This document shows, one piece after another, positions 1 to 7,857 of a stretch of 24,417 nucleotides of DNA; the first letter of the stretch is position 1, and each line of letters opens with the position of its first letter. The notes beneath the pieces are model-generated. The model searched no databases, was not told the DNA's origin, and worked only from the letters and a program-made list of their open reading frames with translations. The stretch lies in assembly GCA_017609245.1 (NCBI GenBank), contig JAFCEI010000005.1, positions 1 through 24,417 of the forward strand, read 5' to 3'. Source of the stretch: Candidatus Woesearchaeota archaeon (lineage in GTDB: Archaea > Nanobdellota > Nanobdellia > Woesearchaeales > JAFCFN01). Made by a program: the position numbers and the translations under genes.

Positions 1-3000
1 GGATTTGTCAATAATACTGAAACAAGCTACTTTATCATCGCCGATGTAGGCGCTCCAACCTATTCAAACATAACTGAATCTCCTACAGATCCTGCAACAT
101 ATGCCCTGGGCCAATCATACCAGTTCAACATAACCTGGACAGATAACCTTGCTGTAGATACAGTAACGCTGGAATTTGACGGGACAAATTACACACCAAT
201 TGCCCCTGACGGAAATGTCTATTCAAAAACATTCGCAAGCCTGACAGCAGGAATACACAACTACACATGGTATGCTAATGACACATCAGACAATACAAAC
301 AACACAGGGTTGCTGAATTACACGATCAACAAAGCAAATTCATCGATCAACCTGACATTAGACGGAACTGCAACAAACAAGACAATAGAAGCAGACTCAA
401 CAGCAGTTACCATAAGAGCAGAAACAATAACCCCAACAGGAGGTTATCTGGAACTATATGAAGATGGCAATCTTATCAACAATGGAACAGACCCTCTGGT
501 CAATACAACAACATACAATGCAATAGGAACATACAATATCACAGCGATTTATCCAACAACTCAAAACTATCTGACAAGCTCAGAAACACTTTTCATAACA
601 GTTGAAGACACAACAAACCCTTCTGTTACAAACATCACTACAGACCCTGGAGCGATAAATCAAACTCAAACAACAAACATATCTGCAATCGTAACAGACT
701 GTTCAAACCTCACTGTAAAGATAAACATAACCAAACCAAACAGCACTACAACAACTTACAACATGACAGATGCTGGCTCCAATATTTGGTATTATGAATA
801 CACTCCAACATCAAGTAATCCTGCAGGAAGATATAATCTGACGATCATCGCAACTGATGCATCAAACAATACAAACAACACAGAGACAGACTTTTTTGAT
901 GTCTACGACATAACTGCTCCAAGCGCGAACATAACAGCTCCAGCTCCGAACACAACATATGATTACGGCAGTTCGGTCAAGATCATTGCAGATGTAACAG
1001 ATGAAACAGCGCTTGATGAAGTTCTTGCAAATATAACTTGGGGCGCAAACAGCGATATTTTACAGCTAGCATACAATTCAAGCTCATCATTGTATGAGAA
1101 CTCATTCACAAGCACAACATACCTGGGAAGATATAATATAACAATTACTGCAAATGACACCTCAAACAACATAAATAGCACAGAAACAACATACTTTAAC
1201 ATAGCTGACCTAACAGCACCTGCTTACTCAGGCATAACAACTGACCCAATATCACCTGCATTATCTAACAATACGCTGTTCACATTCTATGCAACATGGA
1301 CAGATAATGTAAATATAAGCAAGGTGCAGCTCGAATTCAACGGCAATAATTACACTGTAAGCACAAGATCAGGAGACCAATATTATTACACGCTGACAAA
1401 CCTTTCAACAGGAACATACCAATACAGATGGTATGCCAATGACACCTCCAATAATCGCAACAGCACAGACTATTTCAACTACACTGTAAGCGCTGAAACA
1501 ACTGCTCCAACAATAACCTCATACTCTGTATCACCTCCTGCAGTCATAACAGGAGAAAATGCAACACTGAACCTGACAGCAACTGATAATGTAAACATCT
1601 CATCAACCTGGGCAGTCATAACCCTCCCAGACTCGTCAACAGGAACAGTCCAGATCTATCCGCAGAACAGCTCAGATTACACAACAACGCTCAACGGCAG
1701 GTATAATGTAACTTTCTATGCAAATGATACAGCAGGAAATCAGGCATCTGAAACAGACTATTTCATAGCTGGAACAGGATTTAATCTTACTCTAAATGTC
1801 AAAGATCATGCGAGCACAGGCGTTGATACTAACGTGACAATTTACCTGACAGGAACAAACAAAAAAGTAAGAACACATAATCTCACAGGAACACTGAAAT
1901 ATGCATATGCAGGCACAAATTATGATCTGTTGTTCACAGCATACAACAAAGCCATAACTGTAAGGCTAAATAATGTAAATCTCTCAAAATACAATAACAA
2001 GACATTGGGAATAGACAAAAAAGCCTCACCTATATCTGGCTATCTGGTAACATACGGGATAACAAGCGAGTTCAACCAGAGCAACGTGACCCTGACATTT
2101 GATTACACAGGCCAGGGATTCACAAACGAGAATTATATGGGATTATACAGGTGCGCTGATTGGAATTTCACAGCCCAGACATGCGCCGGAGCATGGTCAA
2201 AACTGACAGCTGCAACACAAGACAAGACAGCAAACACGTTCACTGTCACCCTGACAACACTCTCTGGATTCTCGATCAAGCAGGAAACAGTGCCTTCTGC
2301 TCCAGGCGGAGAAGATACAGGGGGTGGCGGTGCAGGAGCTGGAATTCCTTGCTCACCTATATGGAACTGTACAGAATGGTCTGAATGCTCAGAAAACAGA
2401 ACACAGACAAGATTCTGCACAAACATAGGAACTTGCTTTTATAATGACAAAACAGAAACCCAAAACTGCACATACACTCCGGTTGGAAAAGTCATACCTG
2501 TAGAAAACATAACTCCTATTGAAGAAGAAGTTCCAAAACCTTATGTCAAAAAGCTGTTCAAACCAGTGGAAACAGTTAAGTCAGCAATAAAAACTGCAGA
2601 AGGATGGCTATTGCCAAAACTAACAAGCATATCAGACTGGGCAATGAGACATATAATATGGATACTTGCTACAATTGTCCTCATATCAGGATCAGTTGCA
2701 GTTGTCATAACAGTCAGGAAACATGAAGAAGAGATTTCAGAAGCAGGAAAAACTGTGGCTGAATCTGTGGTTGTCATACCTAAGCAGATTGAAAAACAGG
2801 TTGAAAAGCGCGTTGACGAGCTTGATGAGAAACTGTATGATTTTGGCATGGGTGTAAAGCGCTTCATAAGAAAGGAGAAAAGAAAAGCTGTAAAAAGCAT
2901 AGCAGAAGCAAAAGAAGACATGCAAAAAGCAGCCCATAACATGAACATAAATTCAGGGCGCTTGTTAAGAAAAACTGAGAAAAGACTTGACAAGAAAATA

Positions 3001-4866
3001 GCTGAACCTGTTGCTGAAAAAGCCCAAGCAGTCAGAAAAGAGGTCAGAAAGGATATTGAAAACATAGCTCATGTGCTTCACTTGTTCAAGCTAAGGCTGA
3101 GAAGGCTTCCTCAAAACATACAGAAAGATGTTGAAGAAGATGTGGAAAAAGTAAGGCAGACGCTGCATACCCTAAGGATAAAAGGAAGGCGCCTGGCCAG
3201 AAAAGAGCAGAGAGAAGCTCAAAAAACTATCAGCGCATCGCAGGACATGCTTGAAAAAGCGATCAAGCAGGATGCAAAAACAATCGCGAAAACCCTGACC
3301 ACAATAAGACAAAAGACCAAAGCTCTTCCTGACCTGACAAGACAAAAGATCGAAGAAGAGCATGAGAATATAATCCTGAACCTGTACCAGATGCTCGGCA
3401 AGCTTGAAAACAAAGAGCAGGCCCTGGCTGAAAAAGTTGAAAAAGAAAAACAAGATATCAGGGAACTGGAAACAAGTGCGCTAGAAGAACAAGCATTGGA
3501 AAAACAGGCAAAAGAATTCATCGTAAGCCTGGAGCTGCTCAAGAAAAAAGAAGAGACAGATGTTGCAAGGCAGGAAAAAGAGATAATGCAGCTTGAAAAA
3601 GACCTGAAGGAGCTTAGAGAAAGGAAGCGCATGACAGAAAACATCCAAAAACATGCTGCAGAGCTTGAAGCAAAAGAAAAACGGCTGGAAAACAAAGAAA
3701 ATATGCTGTCAAACATGATCAAGAAAGACAAGGAGTTGTCCAAAAACATTGAAACAAAGATCAGCATAACAAAAGAGCTGATTGATGATTACAAAGAGCA
3801 TATCAAAAAGCTGGAACAGGCCAAACAGGACAAAAAACTGGCGATAGCAATACTGAAAGAGAGGGTTGACCTGCTTCAGACATCATCTCAAAAACTCTCT
3901 GAACAAAAATCAAACATGGTTAAGATAGAGCAAAGCCTGGAAAAAGACAAAAATAACATGCAGGAAAAAGAGCAGGAGCTGAAAGCAGCACTTGCAAGGA
4001 TATTGAGGCAAAAAGAGGAAAAAATATCAGAATTCAAAAAAGCAGGAGTTGCTGTTCCTCAAGCGATAAACAAGAGGATAGAACCTGCCGTAAGGAATGT
4101 GGAAGACAACCTGAAAAACATCAGGCTGAATATAAAGCTGGTTGAGAACAGGCTGAGAAAGATAAGAAACAAGAGCAAGGTACTGATATTAAACAGACAG
4201 TCAAAACTAGGATCAGCAGAGCAGGAGAAAAATGAGTTAAATATATCCCAGGAAGAGCTTGCAGATCTGAACAACAAGATTGCATCCTCCACATTTGCAG
4301 TAGTTGAAAATGCAAAGCTTCTCAAAAAGCTGAAAAAAGCAAGGTCAGACCTTAAAAAAGACATGTCAAAGAAGAAAAAAGATATGAAAAAGCTGAAACA
4401 GAAAGAGAGCAAGATAAAGAACAAACTGGCTGAAAAAGACAAAGATGCAGGCTTCAAGGAAAAGATAAGAAAGGTGCTTCTGGTCAAAAAACAAAAAGAT
4501 ATGAAAAAGCTGAAAAGATCAGTTAAAGACATAGGCAAGCTTGAAGACAGAAAGATTAAGGAGATAAAACAAAAGATCAGGAAGTCAGAAGAGTATGGAA
4601 AGGATGCTGAAAAAGTAAAGCAAGACTTTAAAAAAGACAGGAGACTGCTCAGAAAGATACAAAAGGAAAAACCAGAAGATAAACAAAGAAAAAAACCAGG
4701 CATCAGGGGAAAAAAACACGAGAAAACTGATAAAAAAGCTGAAGAATTTGTAAAAGACATGGCAAGAAAGCTGGAAAACCTGGATCAAAAAGCTAAAAAA
4801 CAGGCTAAAAAGACAAAAGATTATAAAAAGCACATGCTTAACAAACTGAAAGAGGTGTATAAATGA
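1..4866 (+). CDS. Giant surface glycoprotein with cytoplasmic coiled coil (5' end outside window)
   Basis: The frame is open from base 1, so the N-terminus lies outside the window; 1621 residues are visible. Codons 1 to about 590 are repeated Ig/cadherin-like beta domains of about 95 residues, each closing with a motif like YxWYANDTSNNxNST and rich in NxT/NxS sequons, so this part is very probably extracellular and N-glycosylated. Next is a domain with C..WNFTA..C.G.W (about codons 710-740), a Gly-rich linker, and a TSP1-like Cys segment (nt 2350-2475, WxxCTEWSECS). One membrane helix sits at nt 2650-2718, followed by Arg/Lys. The remaining ~715 residues are Lys/Glu-rich heptad-type coiled coil, predicted cytoplasmic. 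The stop overlaps the next start (ATGA) so it is translationally coupled to the MinD-like ATPase. Possible roles are host or surface attachment, or an envelope-to-cytoplasm scaffold; the exact function is not known. Confidence 0.85.
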   Translation, partial: GFVNNTETSYFIIADVGAPTYSNITESPTDPATYALGQSYQFNITWTDNLAVDTVTLEFDGTNYTPIAPDGNVYSKTFASLTAGIHNYTWYANDTSDNTNNTGLLNYTINKANSSINLTLDGTATNKTIEADSTAVTIRAETITPTGGYLELYEDGNLINNGTDPLVNTTTYNAIGTYNITAIYPTTQNYLTSSETLFITVEDTTNPSVTNITTDPGAINQTQTTNISAIVTDCSNLTVKINITKPNSTTTTYNMTDAGSNIWYYEYTPTSSNPAGRYNLTIIATDASNNTNNTETDFFDVYDITAPSANITAPAPNTTYDYGSSVKIIADVTDETALDEVLANITWGANSDILQLAYNSSSSLYENSFTSTTYLGRYNITITANDTSNNINSTETTYFNIADLTAPAYSGITTDPISPALSNNTLFTFYATWTDNVNISKVQLEFNGNNYTVSTRSGDQYYYTLTNLSTGTYQYRWYANDTSNNRNSTDYFNYTVSAETTAPTITSYSVSPPAVITGENATLNLTATDNVNISSTWAVITLPDSSTGTVQIYPQNSSDYTTTLNGRYNVTFYANDTAGNQASETDYFIAGTGFNLTLNVKDHASTGVDTNVTIYLTGTNKKVRTHNLTGTLKYAYAGTNYDLLFTAYNKAITVRLNNVNLSKYNNKTLGIDKKASPISGYLVTYGITSEFNQSNVTLTFDYTGQGFTNENYMGLYRCADWNFTAQTCAGAWSKLTAATQDKTANTFTVTLTTLSGFSIKQETVPSAPGGEDTGGGGAGAGIPCSPIWNCTEWSECSENRTQTRFCTNIGTCFYNDKTETQNCTYTPVGKVIPVENITPIEEEVPKPYVKKLFKPVETVKSAIKTAEGWLLPKLTSISDWAMRHIIWILATIVLISGSVAVVITVRKHEEEISEAGKTVAESVVVIPKQIEKQVEKRVDELDEKLYDFGMGVKRFIRKEKRKAVKSIAEAKEDMQKAAHNMNINSGRLLRKTEKRLDKKIAEPVAEKAQAVRKEVRKDIENIAHVLHLFKLRLRRLPQNIQKDVEEDVEKVRQTLHTLRIKGRRLARKEQREAQKTISASQDMLEKAIKQDAKTIAKTLTTIRQKTKALPDLTRQKIEEEHENIILNLYQMLGKLENKEQALAEKVEKEKQDIRELETSALEEQALEKQAKEFIVSLELLKKKEETDVARQEKEIMQLEKDLKELRERKRMTENIQKHAAELEAKEKRLENKENMLSNMIKKDKELSKNIETKISITKELIDDYKEHIKKLEQAKQDKKLAIAILKERVDLLQTSSQKLSEQKSNMVKIEQSLEKDKNNMQEKEQELKAALARILRQKEEKISEFKKAGVAVPQAINKRIEPAVRNVEDNLKNIRLNIKLVENRLRKIRNKSKVLILNRQSKLGSAEQEKNELNISQEELADLNNKIASSTFAVVENAKLLKKLKKARSDLKKDMSKKKKDMKKLKQKESKIKNKLAEKDKDAGFKEKIRKVLLVKKQKDMKKLKRSVKDIGKLEDRKIKEIKQKIRKSEEYGKDAEKVKQDFKKDRRLLRKIQKEKPEDKQRKKPGIRGKKHEKTDKKAEEFVKDMARKLENLDQKAKKQAKKTKDYKKHMLNKLKEVYK

Positions 4867-5675
4867 TGGGAAAAACAATAGGGGTGATTTCTATAAAGGG
4901 CGGTGTCGGAAAGACAACAACTGCAGTTAATCTGAGCCATATATTTGCAAGCGAATTTAACAAAAAAGTACTGGTGGTGGATGCCAATTTCTCAGCTCCG
5001 AACCTGGGGCTGCATCTGGGAATTATAGAGCCAGAATATACCTTGCATGATGTCTTGAACAAGAACATCCCCATCAAAAAAGCGATTCAACCCCATGAAG
5101 GGCTTGATGTGATTCCAGGAGCATTGCTTGGGAGAAAAGTAAATCCTTTTGAGCTGAAAAACAAGCTAAGTTCAATAAAAAAAGATTATGACCTGATCGT
5201 GCTTGATTCTTCCCCGACGATGAATGAAGAGATCATAGCAACAATGGTTGCATCAGACCAGCTGATTGCTGTCACTTCACCTGATTATCCTACACTTAGC
5301 TGCACAATGCACGCAGTAAAGGTCGCAAAAAGAAAAAAAACGCCTATTGCCGGACTTATACTGAACAAGGTCAGGAACAAAAAATTCGAATTAAAGCTGG
5401 ATGAGATAGAAGAATCCACAGATGTGCCTGTGCTTGCCGTGCTGCCCGATGACATTAAGATGCTTGAGTCAGTCGCATACACAACAGCTGCTTCACAGCA
5501 TGCGCCTTTAAGCAAAGCAGTAATAGAATACAAAAAGCTTGCAGGGGCATTGATCGGAGAGGACTACAAAGACCCAAGATTGCTGTCAAAAATAAAAAAT
5601 GTTTTCCTGAAAAATGTCAATAAACAGGAAGTGAACAGGGTGTTGTTCAAGGAAAAACAAGAGGCAAAAGATTAG
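4863..5675 (+). CDS. MinD/ParA-family P-loop ATPase
   Basis: A 270-residue SIMIBI-class ATPase. It has the deviant Walker A KGGVGKTT at residues 12-19 with the signature first lysine, a switch I segment of the VDANFSAPNLGLHLG type around residues 39-53, and Walker A'/B-type LIVLDSSP near residue 112. This is the MinD/ParA group, which dimerises on ATP and positions other proteins on membranes or nucleoids. The C-terminus ends in a basic helical tail; I see no clear amphipathic membrane-targeting helix, so direct membrane binding is uncertain. Its ATG overlaps the stop of the giant coiled-coil surface protein, which suggests that protein as its partner or cargo. Its 3' end overlaps the convergent membrane-protein gene by 29 bp. 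It could instead be a general cell-division MinD homologue. Confidence 0.9.
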   Translation: MMGKTIGVISIKGGVGKTTTAVNLSHIFASEFNKKVLVVDANFSAPNLGLHLGIIEPEYTLHDVLNKNIPIKKAIQPHEGLDVIPGALLGRKVNPFELKNKLSSIKKDYDLIVLDSSPTMNEEIIATMVASDQLIAVTSPDYPTLSCTMHAVKVAKRKKTPIAGLILNKVRNKKFELKLDEIEESTDVPVLAVLPDDIKMLESVAYTTAASQHAPLSKAVIEYKKLAGALIGEDYKDPRLLSKIKNVFLKNVNKQEVNRVLFKEKQEAKD

Positions 5676-6108
5676 CGATCACCAAAAAAGGCAGGTGATT
5701 CAACAGGACAGATAAGATATCTTTTTTTCCTTTGACCAAAAGGCTGGCTGTTGGAAAACCATACAAAAATATCAGCGATGATTCTAAGACAAAGAACAGG
5801 TTTGTTCCGCTGCTTACATAAAACAATACTGCCATCAAAGGGTAGAATATATAGCTCTTTCTGGCGCTTTCATTCAGATATGTTGTAAAAAAAACCAGCA
5901 AGGTCAATATGACAACAAAATACAGGTCAAGATTCAGGTAAAACAGCCAAACCCCTGTGGCCGATGCAACAATAACATTCTGCAGCGCAACAAAATAGTT
6001 TCTTCCTTGCCTTAGCTCATCCTTGGCGATAAATGTCACCATCATTCCAAATACCAAGCCAAAAAAGGCTACCATACTTACCAGGAGATAAAACAAAAAT
6101 TGCATCAT
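5647..6108 (-). CDS. Hypothetical polytopic membrane protein
   Basis: A 153-residue hydrophobic protein with about five predicted membrane helices separated by short charged loops (for example the KDELRQGRNYF loop near residues 29-39). I do not recognise the family. It starts with two consecutive ATGs; the first overlaps the stop of the upstream 199-residue gene (ATGA), so the two are probably co-translated. The last 29 bp overlap, in antisense, the 3' end of the MinD-like gene. The E-L-x-x-G-x-x-Y-F loop recurs in small archaeal membrane proteins, but that is an impression, not a family assignment. Confidence 0.75.
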   Translation of the reverse strand: MMQFLFYLLVSMVAFFGLVFGMMVTFIAKDELRQGRNYFVALQNVIVASATGVWLFYLNLDLYFVVILTLLVFFTTYLNESARKSYIFYPLMAVLFYVSSGTNLFFVLESSLIFLYGFPTASLLVKGKKDILSVLLNHLPFLVIANLLPLVFP

Positions 6109-6704
6109 GAAATACCTCTTTTTAATTCTTTAATCTCAGCCCCTGTTATCTTTTTCATCTTTTTAAGGAGTTTTTCCTGTTTGATAGTGTATTTCAGGGT
6201 AAGCTTAAGCAGTTTCTTATTTGACCTTGATTCAAATTTCCCCCTGGACAATGCATGATCAAGAGCATGCCTTAATCTGTCAAGCCAGAGATAGATATTT
6301 TTCTTGATATAAGGTTTTGTTCCTTCAAGATGCCTTACCAGGTCTCTGAGCTTTGATTTGACAGTGCTGTGAGAATCTATTTTTCTGCCTTTTTTTAATG
6401 CATTCAGCGCATCCCTCATCCTCTCTTCAACAATAAACTCTTTTGTCAGGTGCTCCACCTGGTGCGAGATGGCTTTTCTGAACATCTCTGTCTCAGGATT
6501 GAATGAGATAAGATAATCTGCTAGTTTTGGAGAATCTTTGTTGATCTGTGCAAGGAACGTATCAATCTCAATAGCATAATCAAGAAACATGTGGTTCAGC
6601 TCAAACTTTTTCTTGTCAAGATGCTCTGCCTTTTGTTCAAGCTCAATATTGATGTCTTTCACATCCCTTAGCTTATTAACATCATCAATGACAAATTGTT
6701 TCAT
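6105..6704 (-). CDS. Hypothetical alpha-helical protein
   Basis: A 199-residue, highly charged, mostly helical soluble protein with no signal peptide or membrane helix. The N-terminal ~60 residues have coiled-coil character; the C-terminal half is strongly basic (repeated KK, RK), so nucleic-acid or membrane-surface binding is possible. I do not recognise the family. The start ATG overlaps the stop of the truncated Dph2 upstream (ATGA) and the stop overlaps the start of the membrane protein downstream (ATGA), giving a tight three-gene unit. It is not the missing C-terminal part of Dph2: it has no cysteine cluster and no Rossmann-like beta/alpha pattern. Confidence 0.75.
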   Translation of the reverse strand: MKQFVIDDVNKLRDVKDINIELEQKAEHLDKKKFELNHMFLDYAIEIDTFLAQINKDSPKLADYLISFNPETEMFRKAISHQVEHLTKEFIVEERMRDALNALKKGRKIDSHSTVKSKLRDLVRHLEGTKPYIKKNIYLWLDRLRHALDHALSRGKFESRSNKKLLKLTLKYTIKQEKLLKKMKKITGAEIKELKRGIS

Positions 6705-6952
6705 TCTAGCTCACTGTGCCCAAACTGTATAAGCAGGTCTACTCCCAGGTTTTCCAGTTGAAAAGGGATATCACATGCTCCAAAACAACTCCCCTGCCAC
6801 AGCATTATTTTTGATTTTGTCTTTGATTCAAGCTTATCAATAATCTCTTTTGCCAGAGGCTTCAGGCCATCTGGCAGCTGCACACACACTAACCTGGCTT
6901 TCTGCCTGTTTATCGCATTCACAGCTCTTTCTAATTCAAGATCATAATTCAT
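6701..6952 (-). pseudogene. Truncated Dph2-like diphthamide synthase N-terminal fragment
   Basis: The 83-residue product matches the start of archaeal Dph2, the 4Fe-4S enzyme that moves the 3-amino-3-carboxypropyl group of SAM to the EF2 histidine. Recognisable parts are the VQLPDGLKP segment, the CFGACD motif with the first cluster cysteine, and LLIQFGHSEL, matching the LIHLGHS strand of domain 1. Full-length archaeal Dph2 is about 330-350 residues with three cysteines, one per domain; here a TGA ends the frame at the end of the first Rossmann-like segment, so two cysteines are absent. I chose ATG 6952 over TTG 6958 because a TATA-like element (about 6975-6984) lies ~25 nt upstream. It could be decayed, or kept as a small protein coupled by ATGA to the next gene. 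Confidence 0.7.
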
Positions 6953-6974
6953 AATCAAAAAGAAAGAAATCGAG

Positions 6975-6984
6975 TATTTAAAAT
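6975..6984 (-). promoter_or_regulatory. TATA box for the Dph2-fragment operon
   Basis: On the minus strand this reads TTTTAAATA-like in a 40-bp gap, about 25 nt before ATG 6952. That is the spacing expected for a leaderless archaeal transcript, and it implies that the fragment and its two downstream genes are transcribed independently of the gene before them. Confidence 0.45.
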
Positions 6985-6992
6985 TTGCCTAA

Positions 6993-7325
6993 TCAGATAT
7001 AATAGTTGTTTCTGACTACTTCTAAAAAATTGTCTGCCTTAACATACTTCATATCAGGATTTGTTTTTCCACGCATCTCATTCAGTTGCCTGACAGCATC
7101 TATCATAGGGTCATGCAGGTAAGATATCCCTTTTTTTATGGTTTTGATGCTTTTGCTTGCAATCTCGCCAACATCAGCATTTGCAATCTTTATTCCCGTG
7201 TCAACAACATTTTTTGCTACTTCTGAAACATCTGCATTTGCTATTTCTTTAGTCTTAGCTGCAACATCTCTTGCAACTTCTTTCACATCTTTGTTTAATA
7301 TGTTTTCTATATTATTGTTTTCCAT
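6993..7325 (-). CDS. Small protein with three 19-residue helical repeats
   Basis: A 110-residue protein. Residues 13-31, 32-50 and 51-69 are tandem 19-residue units of the form DVxEVAxxVxxxxxxIANA, amphipathic and Ala/Val-rich, as in proteins that form amphipathic helices on membranes or lipid droplets, or small helical repeats. The C-terminal 40 residues are not repetitive (HDPMIDAVRQLNEM). There is no signal peptide. I chose ATG 7325 over an upstream in-frame TTG because GGGGGT lies about 8 nt before it and a TATA box lies about 40 nt before it. I do not recognise the family. Confidence 0.75.
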   Translation of the reverse strand: MENNNIENILNKDVKEVARDVAAKTKEIANADVSEVAKNVVDTGIKIANADVGEIASKSIKTIKKGISYLHDPMIDAVRQLNEMRGKTNPDMKYVKADNFLEVVRNNYYI

Positions 7326-7363
7326 TTCATTTACCCCCAAAGGGATATTTAGTCAAAATGGCA

Positions 7364-7372
7364 GTATATAAA
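7364..7372 (-). promoter_or_regulatory. TATA box with short leader and Shine-Dalgarno for the 110-residue gene
   Basis: The minus strand reads TTTATATAC here, giving an expected transcription start near 7340 and a leader of about 15-20 nt. The leader contains GGGGGT (7333-7338), a good Shine-Dalgarno match, unlike the leaderless neighbours. The rest of the 7326-7434 gap shows nothing further. Confidence 0.5.
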
Positions 7373-7434
7373 TCTTTCTGTGTTCAAGAAAGGTTTATGC
7401 TCAAAAATCTCTGGTTTTTGTTGTATAAAGGTCT

Positions 7435-7797
7435 CTATTGTTTTTTAGAAACAGTCTTTGCCTTCCTCTTAGCTTTCTGCTCCTTAAGATAAGGAAATCT
7501 CATAAATTTCTTGCATTCGAGACAATAATAAACAACCTTTCCCCTCTGCGTCCTAATCCTGTAGTTTTTCCCAGGGATAAAATAAGCATAACAATGCTTG
7601 CAAAACCTTCGTTTCAGTTCAGCAGGGATTCTCTTCTTGCTTTTCATTGATATCTTTCTGGCCAGATGAACATATCTGTTCGCAAGCTTTGGGTCTGTTT
7701 TAGCAGCCTTCTGAGCCTCTTTAAACAAAGTATTGATTCTTTCCAAAGCAATGTTCTTCATCTTCTTTGTTTTCTTGCGCTTAACTATTTTTTTCAT
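7435..7797 (-). CDS. rnp4: Ribonuclease P protein component 4 (Rpp21/Rpr2)
   Basis: A 120-residue basic protein matching archaeal Rnp4, the zinc-ribbon subunit that pairs with Rpp29 on the specificity domain of RNase P RNA in tRNA 5' maturation. It has a basic N-terminus, the helical stretch with IALERINTLF and RYVHLARKISMK, and then the ribbon CKHC...CLEC, followed by the family ending MRFPYL and a Lys/Arg tail. The frame can also open at ATG 7824 (nine more residues, MPPKSADNN), but the first codons of that extension lie inside a GC-rich repeat (7816-7857), so I take the inner ATG as the native start. Neither start has a clear Shine-Dalgarno or TATA, so transcription probably comes from the NSUN gene upstream. 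Confidence 0.88.
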   Translation of the reverse strand: MKKIVKRKKTKKMKNIALERINTLFKEAQKAAKTDPKLANRYVHLARKISMKSKKRIPAELKRRFCKHCYAYFIPGKNYRIRTQRGKVVYYCLECKKFMRFPYLKEQKAKRKAKTVSKKQ

Positions 7798-7815
7798 ATT
7801 ATTATCAGCACTTTT

Positions 7816-7857
7816 GGGCGGCATTGGAAGGGGGATGGTGGGCAGGCAAGCTCAATC
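7816..7857 (+). repeat. 42-bp GC-rich interspersed repeat, copy 1
   Basis: It begins GGGCGGCATTGG, has a GGGGGATGG core, and ends AGGCAAGCTCAATC. It matches the copy inside dtdA (19919-19960) at 36 of 42 positions without gaps, in the same orientation relative to the window. It fills the junction between the RNase P and NSUN genes, and its last two bases form part of the NSUN stop codon. Its G-richness stands out sharply from the AT-rich surroundings. Confidence 0.8.

Noticed and set aside
2541..4760. Several long minus-strand frames rich in Phe and Ser
   Set aside because: They are the complement of Lys/Glu coiled-coil codons, which rarely give stops in antisense.
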